Assembly (NCBI GenBank): GCA_035513275.1
Contig: DATKCJ010000228.1
Span: forward strand, 1-9,718
Source of the DNA: DATKCJ01 sp035513275
GTDB lineage: Bacteria; Verrucomicrobiota; Verrucomicrobiia; Opitutales; Opitutaceae
DNA: 9,718 nt
Direction of reading: 5' to 3'
Below, one piece after another: positions 1 to 7,300 of the stretch (the first letter of the stretch is position 1; the number at the start of each line of letters is the position of its first letter). The notes beneath the pieces are model-generated. The model had not been told where the DNA came from. It saw only the letters and a program-made list of their open reading frames with translations, and ran no database searches. The translations under genes and the position numbers were made by a program.

Positions 1-756
1 GAAACCGGCGTTCACGCCGATCGCGTAATCGCCGCCCTCAAACTTGTTCTTGAAACCGGCGTTCGCCCAGAAAGCGGCGTTGTTGTTCGCGCCCGAGCCG
101 ATGGAGCTCGGAGTCGAGGTGCGCTCGGGGTTTGTGACGGCTGCGCCCCAGAAGAAGTTGCCCTCGCTTCCGTCGAGGAAGATGCCGGTGCGGTAGCTGC
201 CAGCGCCCAGACGGCGGCCGTTATTGCTCTCTACGAAATAGCGCGTGACGCCGCTGCGCTCAATCGCCTTGAGCGAGCCAGAGGAGGTGTTCTCCTCGAT
301 GCCGAAATTAACTTTCTTGATGCCGATCGTGAGCGTTTTGTCGGCCCATCCCTTGTACTGGATGTTGAACGCATCGAAGAAGCTGCCCGCGAAGTCCCAC
401 GTCATGTTTCCGACCCACTCTTTGCCGAGTGCAGCGTTCACGGTGAGGTAGGCGCGGCGCACGAAGAAGTGCGTCGTGGCCGCGTTGTCTGCTCCGTAGC
501 GGTCGGTGTTGAGACCGTCGAACTGGGCCTGCATGCGGCCGCTGATCTGCAGCTTGGTGACGGGCTTTGTCTTCACCTCGACAAAGCTGAGAGCGGATTT
601 CTTCGCCTCGGCCTGAACGGCTTTGGCTTCATCCTCGGTGAGAATGCCCTTCTTGATCAGCGCATCGATCAGCGCCTTGCTTTCCTGTGCGTGGACGGCT
701 GCGCCCGCGAAAAGAGCCGCGAGCAGGACAGCGAGTTTGAGTGTCGGTTTGAACAT
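1..756 (-). CDS. Phosphate-selective porin O/P-family outer membrane porin (3' end beyond window)
   Basis: The open frame starts at ATG 756-754 and stays open for 252 codons to the window edge, so the C-terminal part is missing; relatives usually have about 380-450 residues. Residues 1-23 form a signal peptide (positive start, hydrophobic core LAVLLAALFAG, cleavage after AVHA). Residues 26-55 are a predicted helical segment (LIDALIKKGILTEDEAKAV). From about residue 68 there are alternating polar/aromatic strands typical of a beta-barrel (QISGRMQAQFDGL, FFVRRAYLTVN, MTWDFAGSFFDAF). This layout matches the porin O/P family, trimeric outer-membrane channels for anions or other small solutes; the actual substrate cannot be read from sequence. 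No strong Shine-Dalgarno precedes the ATG (the leader is AC-rich). It is separated from slyX by 192 nt and probably has its own promoter. Family assignment is by recognition of the sequence pattern, not by search. Confidence 0.8.
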   Translation of the reverse strand, partial: MFKPTLKLAVLLAALFAGAAVHAQESKALIDALIKKGILTEDEAKAVQAEAKKSALSFVEVKTKPVTKLQISGRMQAQFDGLNTDRYGADNAATTHFFVRRAYLTVNAALGKEWVGNMTWDFAGSFFDAFNIQYKGWADKTLTIGIKKVNFGIEENTSSGSLKAIERSGVTRYFVESNNGRRLGAGSYRTGIFLDGSEGNFFWGAAVTNPERTSTPSSIGSGANNNAAFWANAGFKNKFEGGDYAIGVNAGF

Positions 757-827
757 GGTTGTTGTCTGTTTCTTCGGTTGGGCGACGCGCGGTCAGGCAC
801 GCCATCCGACAAACCTACCGGAGACGT

Positions 828-854
828 GTTACAAACAGGTGACGCCTGTGTGAC
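828..854 (-). promoter_or_regulatory. Candidate Pho box (three 11-nt-spaced GTCAC-type repeats) upstream of the porin
   Basis: On the minus strand the motifs GTCAC (854-850), GTCAC (843-839) and GTAAC (832-828) occur with an exact 11-nt period. PhoB-type response regulators bind direct repeats of CTGTCAT/C-like units every 11 nt, so this has the geometry of a Pho box. It ends 71 nt before the porin start codon and points at the porin. The downstream -10 is not clear; TAGGTT at 817-812 is a weak candidate. The repeat spacing is seen directly; regulation by phosphate limitation is inferred. Confidence 0.45.
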
Positions 855-948
855 GAATGGGAAAAGAAGGACGCGCGCCGACGCCTCTTCACCCTCTCGT
901 ATCCCACGATTTAGGAATCTCCCCACCCCATCCTTCAACCCTCCCGCT

Positions 949-1149
949 TCAATAGTGCGGCGGCTTCTCGTCGGCGGGCATCGGGCCTTCGGGGCCACGC
1001 TCGAGGCGCTCGCGCAGGCCGAGCAGACGGTTCTCGAGCGCCGCGAGACGGTCGCTCATCTCGAGCATTGCGCGGTCCTGCTCGACGACGTGCTTCTCGA
1101 GAAACGCGATCTTCACCTCGAGTTCGCGGATTCGGTCGGCGTCGCTCAT
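949..1149 (-). CDS. slyX: SlyX family protein
   Basis: This is a 66-residue protein starting at ATG 1149-1147. The start is set by a GGAGG Shine-Dalgarno at 1163-1159 (9 nt upstream) that lies inside the end of the preceding gene. Residues 4-50 are a heptad-patterned short coiled coil (RIRELEVKIAFLEKHVVEQ, then RLAALENRLLGLRERL), and the protein ends in PPHY, the hallmark C-terminus of SlyX. SlyX is a small cytoplasmic protein of unknown function; the name comes from its position next to slyD in enterobacteria. Here the ATG shares one nucleotide with the TGA of the BtpA-family gene (TGATG), so translation is probably coupled. Larger in-frame extensions upstream are spurious because they would run deep into that gene. 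Confidence 0.85.
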   Translation of the reverse strand: MSDADRIRELEVKIAFLEKHVVEQDRAMLEMSDRLAALENRLLGLRERLERGPEGPMPADEKPPHY

Positions 1150-1976
1150 CACTGTGGTCCTCCAAGGGCGCGCCGCAACGCAGCCACGCGGCGTGCGTCG
1201 ACGGGATTCGAGAGTCTGCCGCCGCGCTTGAGCGACGAGCCGACAATGAATCCGTCGGCCGCGGTCTCGAACGCTTGGGCCGATTCGGCCGTCACTCCAC
1301 TGCCGATCAACACAGGCACGCTGGGGCATGCGCGCTTCACATCGAGAGCCTTCGCAGAATCCGTCGCCTTGCCCGTGCCGGCGCCGCTCACGATGAGCGC
1401 GTCGGCGAGTCCGCGCTCGAAGGTGTCGAGCGCCGCCTGCGCGATCGACACTGGCGCGAGCGGCGCGGCGTGCGTCACATGCACGTCGGCGAGAATCTTC
1501 ACGTCAGGAGCCAGCGCTCTGCGCGCGCGCAGCACCTCGAATGCGCGCCCCTCGATCACCCCCTGGTCGGTGACCATCACGCCGCTGAGAATATTCACGC
1601 GGATGAACGACCCGCCGCACGCCGCGCACAACGCGAGCGCCGCGTGCGCATCGTTGCGAAGCACATTGAAGCCGAGCGGCAGTTTCACCGCAGCGCGCAC
1701 GGCGCTCCCCGCGGCGGCCATCGCAGCTACCGTTTCCGCGGGCACGTTGTCCTTCGCGAATGGCGCGTCGCCGAAATTCTCCACGATGATCGCATCGGCA
1801 CCACCGCGCTCATAGGCAACGGCGTCGGCCCTTGCGGCATTGATCACGGCATCCATGCTCCCGCCCCAGCGCGGCGCGCCGGGCAGTGGGAGCAGGTGCA
1901 CCACCCCGATGAGCAGCTTGCGCTTGGCGGTGAGGTCGAGTGACGGAACGCGGGGTTTCACGGAGACAATGAACAA
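1149..1976 (-). CDS. BtpA/SgcQ family protein (TIM-barrel)
   Basis: About 275 residues with family signatures in order: IGVVHLLPLPGAPRW (23-37), GADAIIVENFGDAPF (59-73), FNVLRND (103-109), GVMVTDQGVIEG (132-143), then a SGAGTGKATD loop, a GSGVTAE loop and DGFIVGSSLKRGG near the C-terminus. The last two resemble the phosphate-binding loops of TIM barrels. BtpA was named for a role in photosystem I accumulation in cyanobacteria, but the family is widespread in non-phototrophs (for example SgcQ of E. coli) and its reaction is unknown. The gene begins just after the DUF255 gene stops (4 nt) and overlaps slyX by 1 nt, so it is the middle of an operon. The start is uncertain: TTG 1976 has GAAGG only 1 nt away, GTG 1961 has no good ribosome site, and ATT 1970 sits 7 nt from GAAGG. 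The family call is secure; the cellular role is not. Confidence 0.85.
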   Translation of the reverse strand: MFIVSVKPRVPSLDLTAKRKLLIGVVHLLPLPGAPRWGGSMDAVINAARADAVAYERGGADAIIVENFGDAPFAKDNVPAETVAAMAAAGSAVRAAVKLPLGFNVLRNDAHAALALCAACGGSFIRVNILSGVMVTDQGVIEGRAFEVLRARRALAPDVKILADVHVTHAAPLAPVSIAQAALDTFERGLADALIVSGAGTGKATDSAKALDVKRACPSVPVLIGSGVTAESAQAFETAADGFIVGSSLKRGGRLSNPVDARRVAALRRALGGPQ

Positions 1977-1980
1977 GCCT

Positions 1981-4170
1981 TCACGCCAGTTGCCGAGCCA
2001 GTTCCTCGGGATCTGTCACAGGCAGGCCGCACGTGTTGTCGCGGCAGACGGAGGCCGATCCGCGTCCGCCGACAGGTTTCACTCCCGCAATCCACGGCTG
2101 GCGGCCCGCGAGCCACACCTGCCCCTCGGCACCGTCGGCCCAGAGGATCACACGCGGTGCTTCGAGCCGGCCGTGCACAGCGCGGAGCAGCGCGCGCGTA
2201 TCGGCGGAGCCGGGATCTCCGGCGATCACGATCTGCCGCACCGGGCCGATCATGAAGTCCACCGCGACCAGCATCTGCGGCAAGCCGTGCGGTGCGCGGT
2301 CGAGTTGTGCGCGAAACGCTTCGATCGTCTCGCGCGCTCGATCGGCGCGAGTGCCGCCGCCGAGCATTGCGTCGAGTCGCAGCAGGTTGAGCGCCGCGAC
2401 AGAATTCGCCGCGGGCTCGGCGCCGTCGTAATCCTCCTTCAGCCGCACGAGCAGATGCGGGTCGCCCGCAGGGCTGCTGAAGTAGCCACCGGCGTTCGCG
2501 TCCCAGAAATCTGCATCCATCGTTTCCTGCAGGCGGTCGGCCCACTGGAGCCAGCGAGTCGCGCCAGTCGCCTCGTAAAGATCGAGCAGTCCCTGGATGA
2601 GAAACGCGTAATCCTCCGCGAATCCCGGCGCGGCGCCGCGCGACTCGCGGAAGCCGCGCCACAGTCTTGAGGTTGCCGGGTCGTGCAGCTCTCGCTCGAC
2701 GAACTCCGCCGCGCGCGATGCGGCCTTTTCCCACCGCACGGCTGCGTCCAGATCGTCGGGCCCCAGGACCTGAACCGCGCGGGCGAGCGCGGAGATCATG
2801 AGACCGTTCCACGCCGTGAGCACCTTGTCGTCGAGATGTGGACGCGGACGCGCGCCCCGCGCGCGAAACAACTTCTCGTTCGCACCGAGCAGGCGCGTCT
2901 CCGCATCGCCAAGCGCGATCCCGAGCGCGGCCGCGGTCTGTGTGAGTGGTGCGACCTGGTGCAGTATGTTCTTCCCTCGAAACTCTCCTTGCGGATCGGA
3001 CTCTGGGCGCGCGTTGCCCCCGGCGCTCACGCCGTAGTGTCGCTCCACGAGCGGCGCATGCTCGCCACACACGGCGCGGATTTCATCCTGCGTCCACACA
3101 TAGAACGCTCCCTCGGCGTGCCCGCCATCCGGTGTGTCGCTGTCGGCATCTTCCGCCGAGAAGAACCCGCCGCCGGACGAAGTCATGTCGCGCAACACGT
3201 AGTCGATAGTCTCGCGCGCGATCCATCCGAACACGCCCCGGCCCGTCGCCTGATATCCCTCGAGAAAGGCGCCCACGAGCTGCGCCTGATCGTAGAGCAT
3301 TTTCTCGAAGTGTGGCACGTGCCAGCGCGCGTCCACCGAGTAACGGTGGAATCCGCCGCCCAAGTGATCGCGCATGCCACCTTCGGCCATGCGCTGCAGC
3401 GTGAGCTCCTCGAAGCGCAGTGCCTCGCGACCATCGGGGGTGAGTTCGCCCGCCGCTTGTGCATCCCGCCGCGCCGAGATCCGGAAGAGAAAGTTGAGCA
3501 ACGACGGCCGCGGAAACTTCGGCGCGCCGCCGAAGCCGCCCCACTGGTCGTCAAACGCCTCGAAGCACCACTCAAGGCATCGCTGACCCACGTCGACAGC
3601 AGGAGTCGACGCGTTCTCTGGCTGCGCGGCGGTCGCGTGCGTGCGAAACGCCTCGATGATCCGGTTGCCCTCGGCGACTAGCTCCTCGCGCTTCGTGCGC
3701 CATGCCTCGGCGATATGCGAGAGCAACCTCGGGAAACCGATCCGGCCCTGCATGTCGACTGGCGGGAAATAAGTGCCGCCGAAAAATGGCGCCAGGTCCG
3801 GCGTGAGCCACACGCTCATCGGCCAGCCGCCGTGACCTGTCGTCGTCTGCACATAAGCCATGTAGAGCCGGTCGACATCGGGCCGTTCCTCGCGGTCGAC
3901 TTTCACGCATACGAAATCGCGATTCAGACTTTCCGCGACCGCAGGATCCTCAAACGACTCGCGCGCCATCACGTGGCACCAGTGGCATGTCGAGTAGCCG
4001 ATCGAGAGGAAGATCGGACGGCCCGACTCGCGTGCGCGCACGAATGCTTCCTCACCCCACGGAAACCAGTCGACAGGATTGCCCGCGTGCTGGCGCAAGT
4101 AAGGCGACTGCTCCGAGGCGAGCCGGTTGTGACCACGCTTTGGTGTGCCCGGACGAGTGTTCGCGCTCAT
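1981..4170 (-). CDS. Thioredoxin-domain DUF255 protein (YyaL/SPATA20 family)
   Basis: 729 residues from ATG 4170-4168, within the family's usual range. The ATG is preferred over an in-frame TTG at 4188 because GGCGGAG (4186-4180) sits 9 nt upstream of it. The N-terminal thioredoxin-fold domain begins with LASEQSPYLRQHAGNPVDW (17-35) and has the CxxC motif C62-H-W-C65 in GYSTCHWCH, VDREERPDVD (91-100), GGWPM (114-118) and GTYFPP (132-137). The rest looks like an (alpha/alpha)6 barrel as in glycosidase/epimerase-like folds, with conserved blocks GGFGGAPKFP (211-220), GGMRDHLGGGFHRYSVD (264-280), HVPHFEKMLYD (284-294), and later SAEDADSD and DDKVLTAWNG. No signal peptide is visible, so it is probably cytoplasmic. 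The family spans bacteria to human SPATA20, but the substrate is unknown; a redox or sugar-related role is only suggested by the folds. It is first in a compact unit with the BtpA-family gene and slyX. Confidence 0.92.
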   Translation of the reverse strand: MSANTRPGTPKRGHNRLASEQSPYLRQHAGNPVDWFPWGEEAFVRARESGRPIFLSIGYSTCHWCHVMARESFEDPAVAESLNRDFVCVKVDREERPDVDRLYMAYVQTTTGHGGWPMSVWLTPDLAPFFGGTYFPPVDMQGRIGFPRLLSHIAEAWRTKREELVAEGNRIIEAFRTHATAAQPENASTPAVDVGQRCLEWCFEAFDDQWGGFGGAPKFPRPSLLNFLFRISARRDAQAAGELTPDGREALRFEELTLQRMAEGGMRDHLGGGFHRYSVDARWHVPHFEKMLYDQAQLVGAFLEGYQATGRGVFGWIARETIDYVLRDMTSSGGGFFSAEDADSDTPDGGHAEGAFYVWTQDEIRAVCGEHAPLVERHYGVSAGGNARPESDPQGEFRGKNILHQVAPLTQTAAALGIALGDAETRLLGANEKLFRARGARPRPHLDDKVLTAWNGLMISALARAVQVLGPDDLDAAVRWEKAASRAAEFVERELHDPATSRLWRGFRESRGAAPGFAEDYAFLIQGLLDLYEATGATRWLQWADRLQETMDADFWDANAGGYFSSPAGDPHLLVRLKEDYDGAEPAANSVAALNLLRLDAMLGGGTRADRARETIEAFRAQLDRAPHGLPQMLVAVDFMIGPVRQIVIAGDPGSADTRALLRAVHGRLEAPRVILWADGAEGQVWLAGRQPWIAGVKPVGGRGSASVCRDNTCGLPVTDPEELARQLA

Positions 4171-4220
4171 TGCAGCACACTCCGCCAAACACGCAGCGAA
4201 AGCAAAAGGGAAGCTGCAGT

Positions 4221-4245
4221 GCCGCGCGACAAGCGCGCAACCTAC
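4221..4245 (-). repeat. REP-like hairpin, left copy of an inverted pair
   Basis: Read on the minus strand from 4245, it is GTAG followed by GTTGCGCG, the loop CTTGT and CGCGCGGC. The stem pairs over 8 positions, two of them G-T wobbles. A GTAG tetranucleotide at the 5' foot of an imperfect hairpin is the signature of REP sequences mobilised by RAYT (TnpA-REP) transposases. It matches the right copy at 21 of 25 positions in inverted orientation. It lies in the gap before the DUF255 gene, about 50 nt upstream of its start codon. Confidence 0.65.
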
Positions 4246-4267
4246 AACTGAATCGATCGGTTCCCCT

Positions 4268-4292
4268 GTAGGTGGCGCGCTTGCCGCGCCAC
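4268..4292 (+). repeat. REP-like hairpin, right copy of an inverted pair
   Basis: GTAG (4268-4271) is followed by a perfect 8-bp stem, GTGGCGCG (4272-4279) with CGCGCCAC (4285-4292), around the 5-nt loop CTTGC. With the left copy it forms a palindrome with GTAG heads facing inward and a 22-nt spacer centred exactly on CGATCG (4254-4259). It begins about 30 nt past the stop codon of the coiled-coil gene on the minus strand, so the RNA could fold into strong hairpins at that transcript's 3' end. There is no T-tract, so it is not a standard intrinsic terminator. Confidence 0.65.
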
Positions 4293-4320
4293 GTCTGTCC
4301 CGGGTTCGCCCCGCGCGCCC

Positions 4321-7300
4321 CTACTTCTTTCCGAATCCGAACAGGCCCTTTTTCTTCGGCGCGTCCTCGGCCTCTTCCTCGGTGGCGACCTTGGAGAGGA
4401 TGTCCTGGAATTTCTTCTGGTCCGCCTCGAGCTGCATGCGGGCACGCTTGACGCGCTCTTCCTGCACTCGCAGCGCGTGCTCCTGTTCCTTGATTGCGAG
4501 CAGGTCGCTCTGCACGCCACGGCGTTCCTTGTCGAGGGCCTGCGTCGCGGCCTGGATTTTGTCCCACTCGGCCGAGGCCTTCAAATCCTGCTGTGCGGCA
4601 GGGTTTCCATGGGCAAACTTCTGTATCTGCACGCGCTCGGCTTCGAGCTGCGCCTGCTGCTTGCGCAGACGCTCCTCGTAGGCCTTGAGATTCGCCTCCT
4701 GCACCTGCCACTCCTCGACGTCGGAGAGGAACTCCTTCCGCTCCCGGTCGAGATCCGAAAGGTTCTGCGCGTGCATCTTTCTCTCCTCCTCGAGGCGCGC
4801 GGCCGCGGCCTTGATCCGCGACTGCTCCTCGGAAACCCTCGCCTGCGCAGCCTCGTCGACCACCGGCACGGGCACGGTCATCGGCTTGCGTGCGGCCGCC
4901 TTCTCGACTGCGGCCCGCTCGGTGGCGAGCGCATCGCGCTCCGCCTTGAACCGCGCGTTCATTTCCTCCTCGAGGGCCTTGAGCCTGCGGCGGCCTTCCT
5001 CGAGTTCGCGGGCACCGCGTTCGGCACCATCCGACTTCGCGGCCAGGAGCGCAGCATCCTTGTCCAACTTGGCGCGCTTCGCCTCGATCTCTGAAAATTC
5101 CTTCTGTGCCGCATCCGCCGTGGCGCGTTCCCTGCCGGCGGCCTCGAGGCGGTCGCGTGCCTCCGCCTCCAGGCGCGCGACGGCTGCACTCTTCTCCGCG
5201 ATCGCGGCCTCCGCCTTATCGAGCGCCGCTTTCCGCGCGGCTGTCTCCTCTCCTCCACGCTTCAGCGCCAATTCGCGTTCCGCGAGTTCATGTGCCGCTG
5301 CCTCGTTTTTCTCGAAGCCGGCTTTCACGTGGGCCTCGGCATCGGCGAGTGCACGGCGTGTCTGCTCCAAGGTATTCTTCTCCGACGCGGCCTCGCGGCC
5401 GATGCGCTCGCGCTCTGTGGCGAGAGACTCGCGCTCCTTGCGCAGCATGTCCTCGATCTCGCTTACACGATCCTTCTCGGATTTCGACGCGTGCTCGAGG
5501 CCCTGCAGCTTGCGCGCCTTCTCGTCGAGCGAGGCCTGGAGCGCTACGACGCGCTCGGACTCCTTGCGGACGCGCGCGGCCTCCGTCTCCAACTTTGAAA
5601 ACTCCTGCTTTGCCGACGCGAGTGCGGCCGATTCGGCCTCGAGCGCAGCGCGGTTCTTGGCGATTGCGGCGGCCTCCTTCTCGGCGCGTGCCTTGTCGGA
5701 CTCGAGTGATTTCTGCGCGGCATCGACCTCGCGGGCCCGCGCCTCAATCGCCGCAAGCTTCGCCTGCGCCTCGTCGAGTCGGCGCGAGCGCTCGTCGAGC
5801 TCGCCTGAGCGGCGGCCGATCTCGGAGCCGGCCGCGTCGTTGCGCTTGGAGATTTCGTCGAGCTCCTTGCGGCGCGCGGAAACGGCAGCCTCGGCGGCCG
5901 CGATCTCGCGCTCCTTGTCCCCGAGCACGGACTTCAGGGCGGCGACTTCACGGGCGATTGCGCGCTCGGACTCGAGTTCACGCCGCTCGGTGTCGAGTTT
6001 GCTGGCGAGTTCGTCAGCTTCCTTCCGCGCGGCTTCCGCTGCGGCACCTTCCTCGGCGAGCTTCGCCTGGCGCTCCTTGAACTGTGCCTCGGTCTTCGAA
6101 TGGCGTGCCTCGGACTCGGCGAGCTTGGCCTCGCGGGCAGCGACCTCATCGAGTTTGCGCCTCGCGTCGTCGACAACCTTGAGTTCCTCCTTGAGCTTTG
6201 CCTCGCGGCCCGAGAGGTCGGCCTCGCGGCGCGCCAGAGTAGCCTCGTCGCCCTTGAGTTTTTCGCCGAGCTTGCTGACCTCGCGGAAGCGCGCCTCCTC
6301 GGCCTTGAGCTTCGCCTCAGCCGCGGTGATGGACGACTCGCGGCGCGCGACCTCGGCGCCAGCCTGCTCGAGTTTCTTCGCTAGGGCTTCGAGTTCGCGG
6401 CGGCGGTCCTCGTCGCCGGCGAGTTGCTCCCGGGCCTTTGCGATTGCGGTGGCCTCTTCCTTCGCTGCGGCGCGCTCGGTGGCGATGCGGACGGCTTCCG
6501 CGGCGAGCTGATCCTTGCGGCTGGAAAGCGAGGCAGTGGATTCCTGAAGGGCGCGCGTGTCCTTCTCGAGCGCGACCTTGAGGTCGGCTGCCTCCTTGCG
6601 CGCCGCGGCGAGCTCCTCGCGCGTCTTCTCGAGGCGTGAAGCGTTTGCAGAGTTCTGCTCGGCGACTTTGGCGAGTTCGGCCTGGCGGCCTTTGAGGCGC
6701 TCGGACTCGGCCTCGTTCGCCTTGGCGGACTCTTGGGCGGACTTCTGCGCCTGCGCGACTTGCGCCTTCTCGTGCTCGAGCGCCTTGCGCGTCGCGTCAA
6801 GCTTCTCCATCTCACGTGCGGCGGCCTCGACCTCCTTCTCACGCTTCGCGAGCGCAGTCTCGCGTGAGGCGACTTCCTTCGCGTGAGCCTCGAGCTTCGA
6901 GGCCTCGCCGAGCTTCGCATCGAGAGTCTGTTCCGTGGCGCCGGCCTTGTGCTCCCGCGCCTCGATCTCTGCGCGGGCCTTGTCGAGTGCGGCACGCTCG
7001 CCGTTGACTGAGCTGCGCTCCTTGGAAATCTCCTCGGCGCGCCGCGTTAGGTCGTCCTTGAGCCTTGCTGCCTCGGCCGCGCGCGCTTCGATTGCGGATG
7101 CCTCGCTCGAAAGCGCACGGCGGTCGTCCTCGAGTTTGCCGCGGTCTGCGGCGACGGTTTTCGCGAGGGCATCGAGATCGGCGAGCTTTGACAGCGATTC
7201 CTTCAGCGCGGCCTCGCGCTTCGCCAGTGCCGTCGCCTGCTCGTCGAGACCGGCCTTCTTCGAGAGCCCCGCCTCGGCCTCTTTCTTCAGGCCGGCCGCC

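Noticed and set aside
1..67. Direct repeat GAAACCGGCGTTC at the left edge and again near 52
   Set aside because: It encodes the repeated NAGFKN/NAGF beta-strand sequence of the porin barrel, so it is explained by coding sequence.
860..890. Possible terminator after slyX (GC-rich run followed by TTCTTTT on the minus strand)
   Set aside because: The GC-rich run GGCGTCGGCGCGCGTCC does not form a stable uninterrupted stem; no convincing intrinsic terminator.
469..1815. Plus-strand open frame of about 450 codons opposite the porin, slyX and BtpA genes
   Set aside because: It crosses three well-recognised minus-strand genes and an intergenic region, is low complexity and has no family signature. 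It is a high-GC shadow.
1149..1976. BtpA as a sign of a photosynthetic organism
   Set aside because: BtpA-family proteins are common in non-phototrophs and no photosynthesis gene is present in the window.
1958..3070. Minus-strand open frame of 370 codons overlapping the DUF255 gene
   Set aside because: The product is Arg/Ala-rich without motifs and lies entirely out of frame within a gene with strong family motifs.
4186..4188. TTG as start of the DUF255 gene
   Set aside because: The ATG at 4170 has a good Shine-Dalgarno at the right distance, which would overlap the coding region of the longer form, and family homology only begins after residue 15.
4685..6511. Long plus-strand open frame of about 600 codons opposite the coiled-coil gene
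   Set aside because: Its Ser/Ala/Arg-rich product is what the complement of GAG/AAG/GCG-rich heptad codons gives, it has no recognisable domain, and several similar shadows occur on the same strand. The coiled-coil reading has a coherent domain order.
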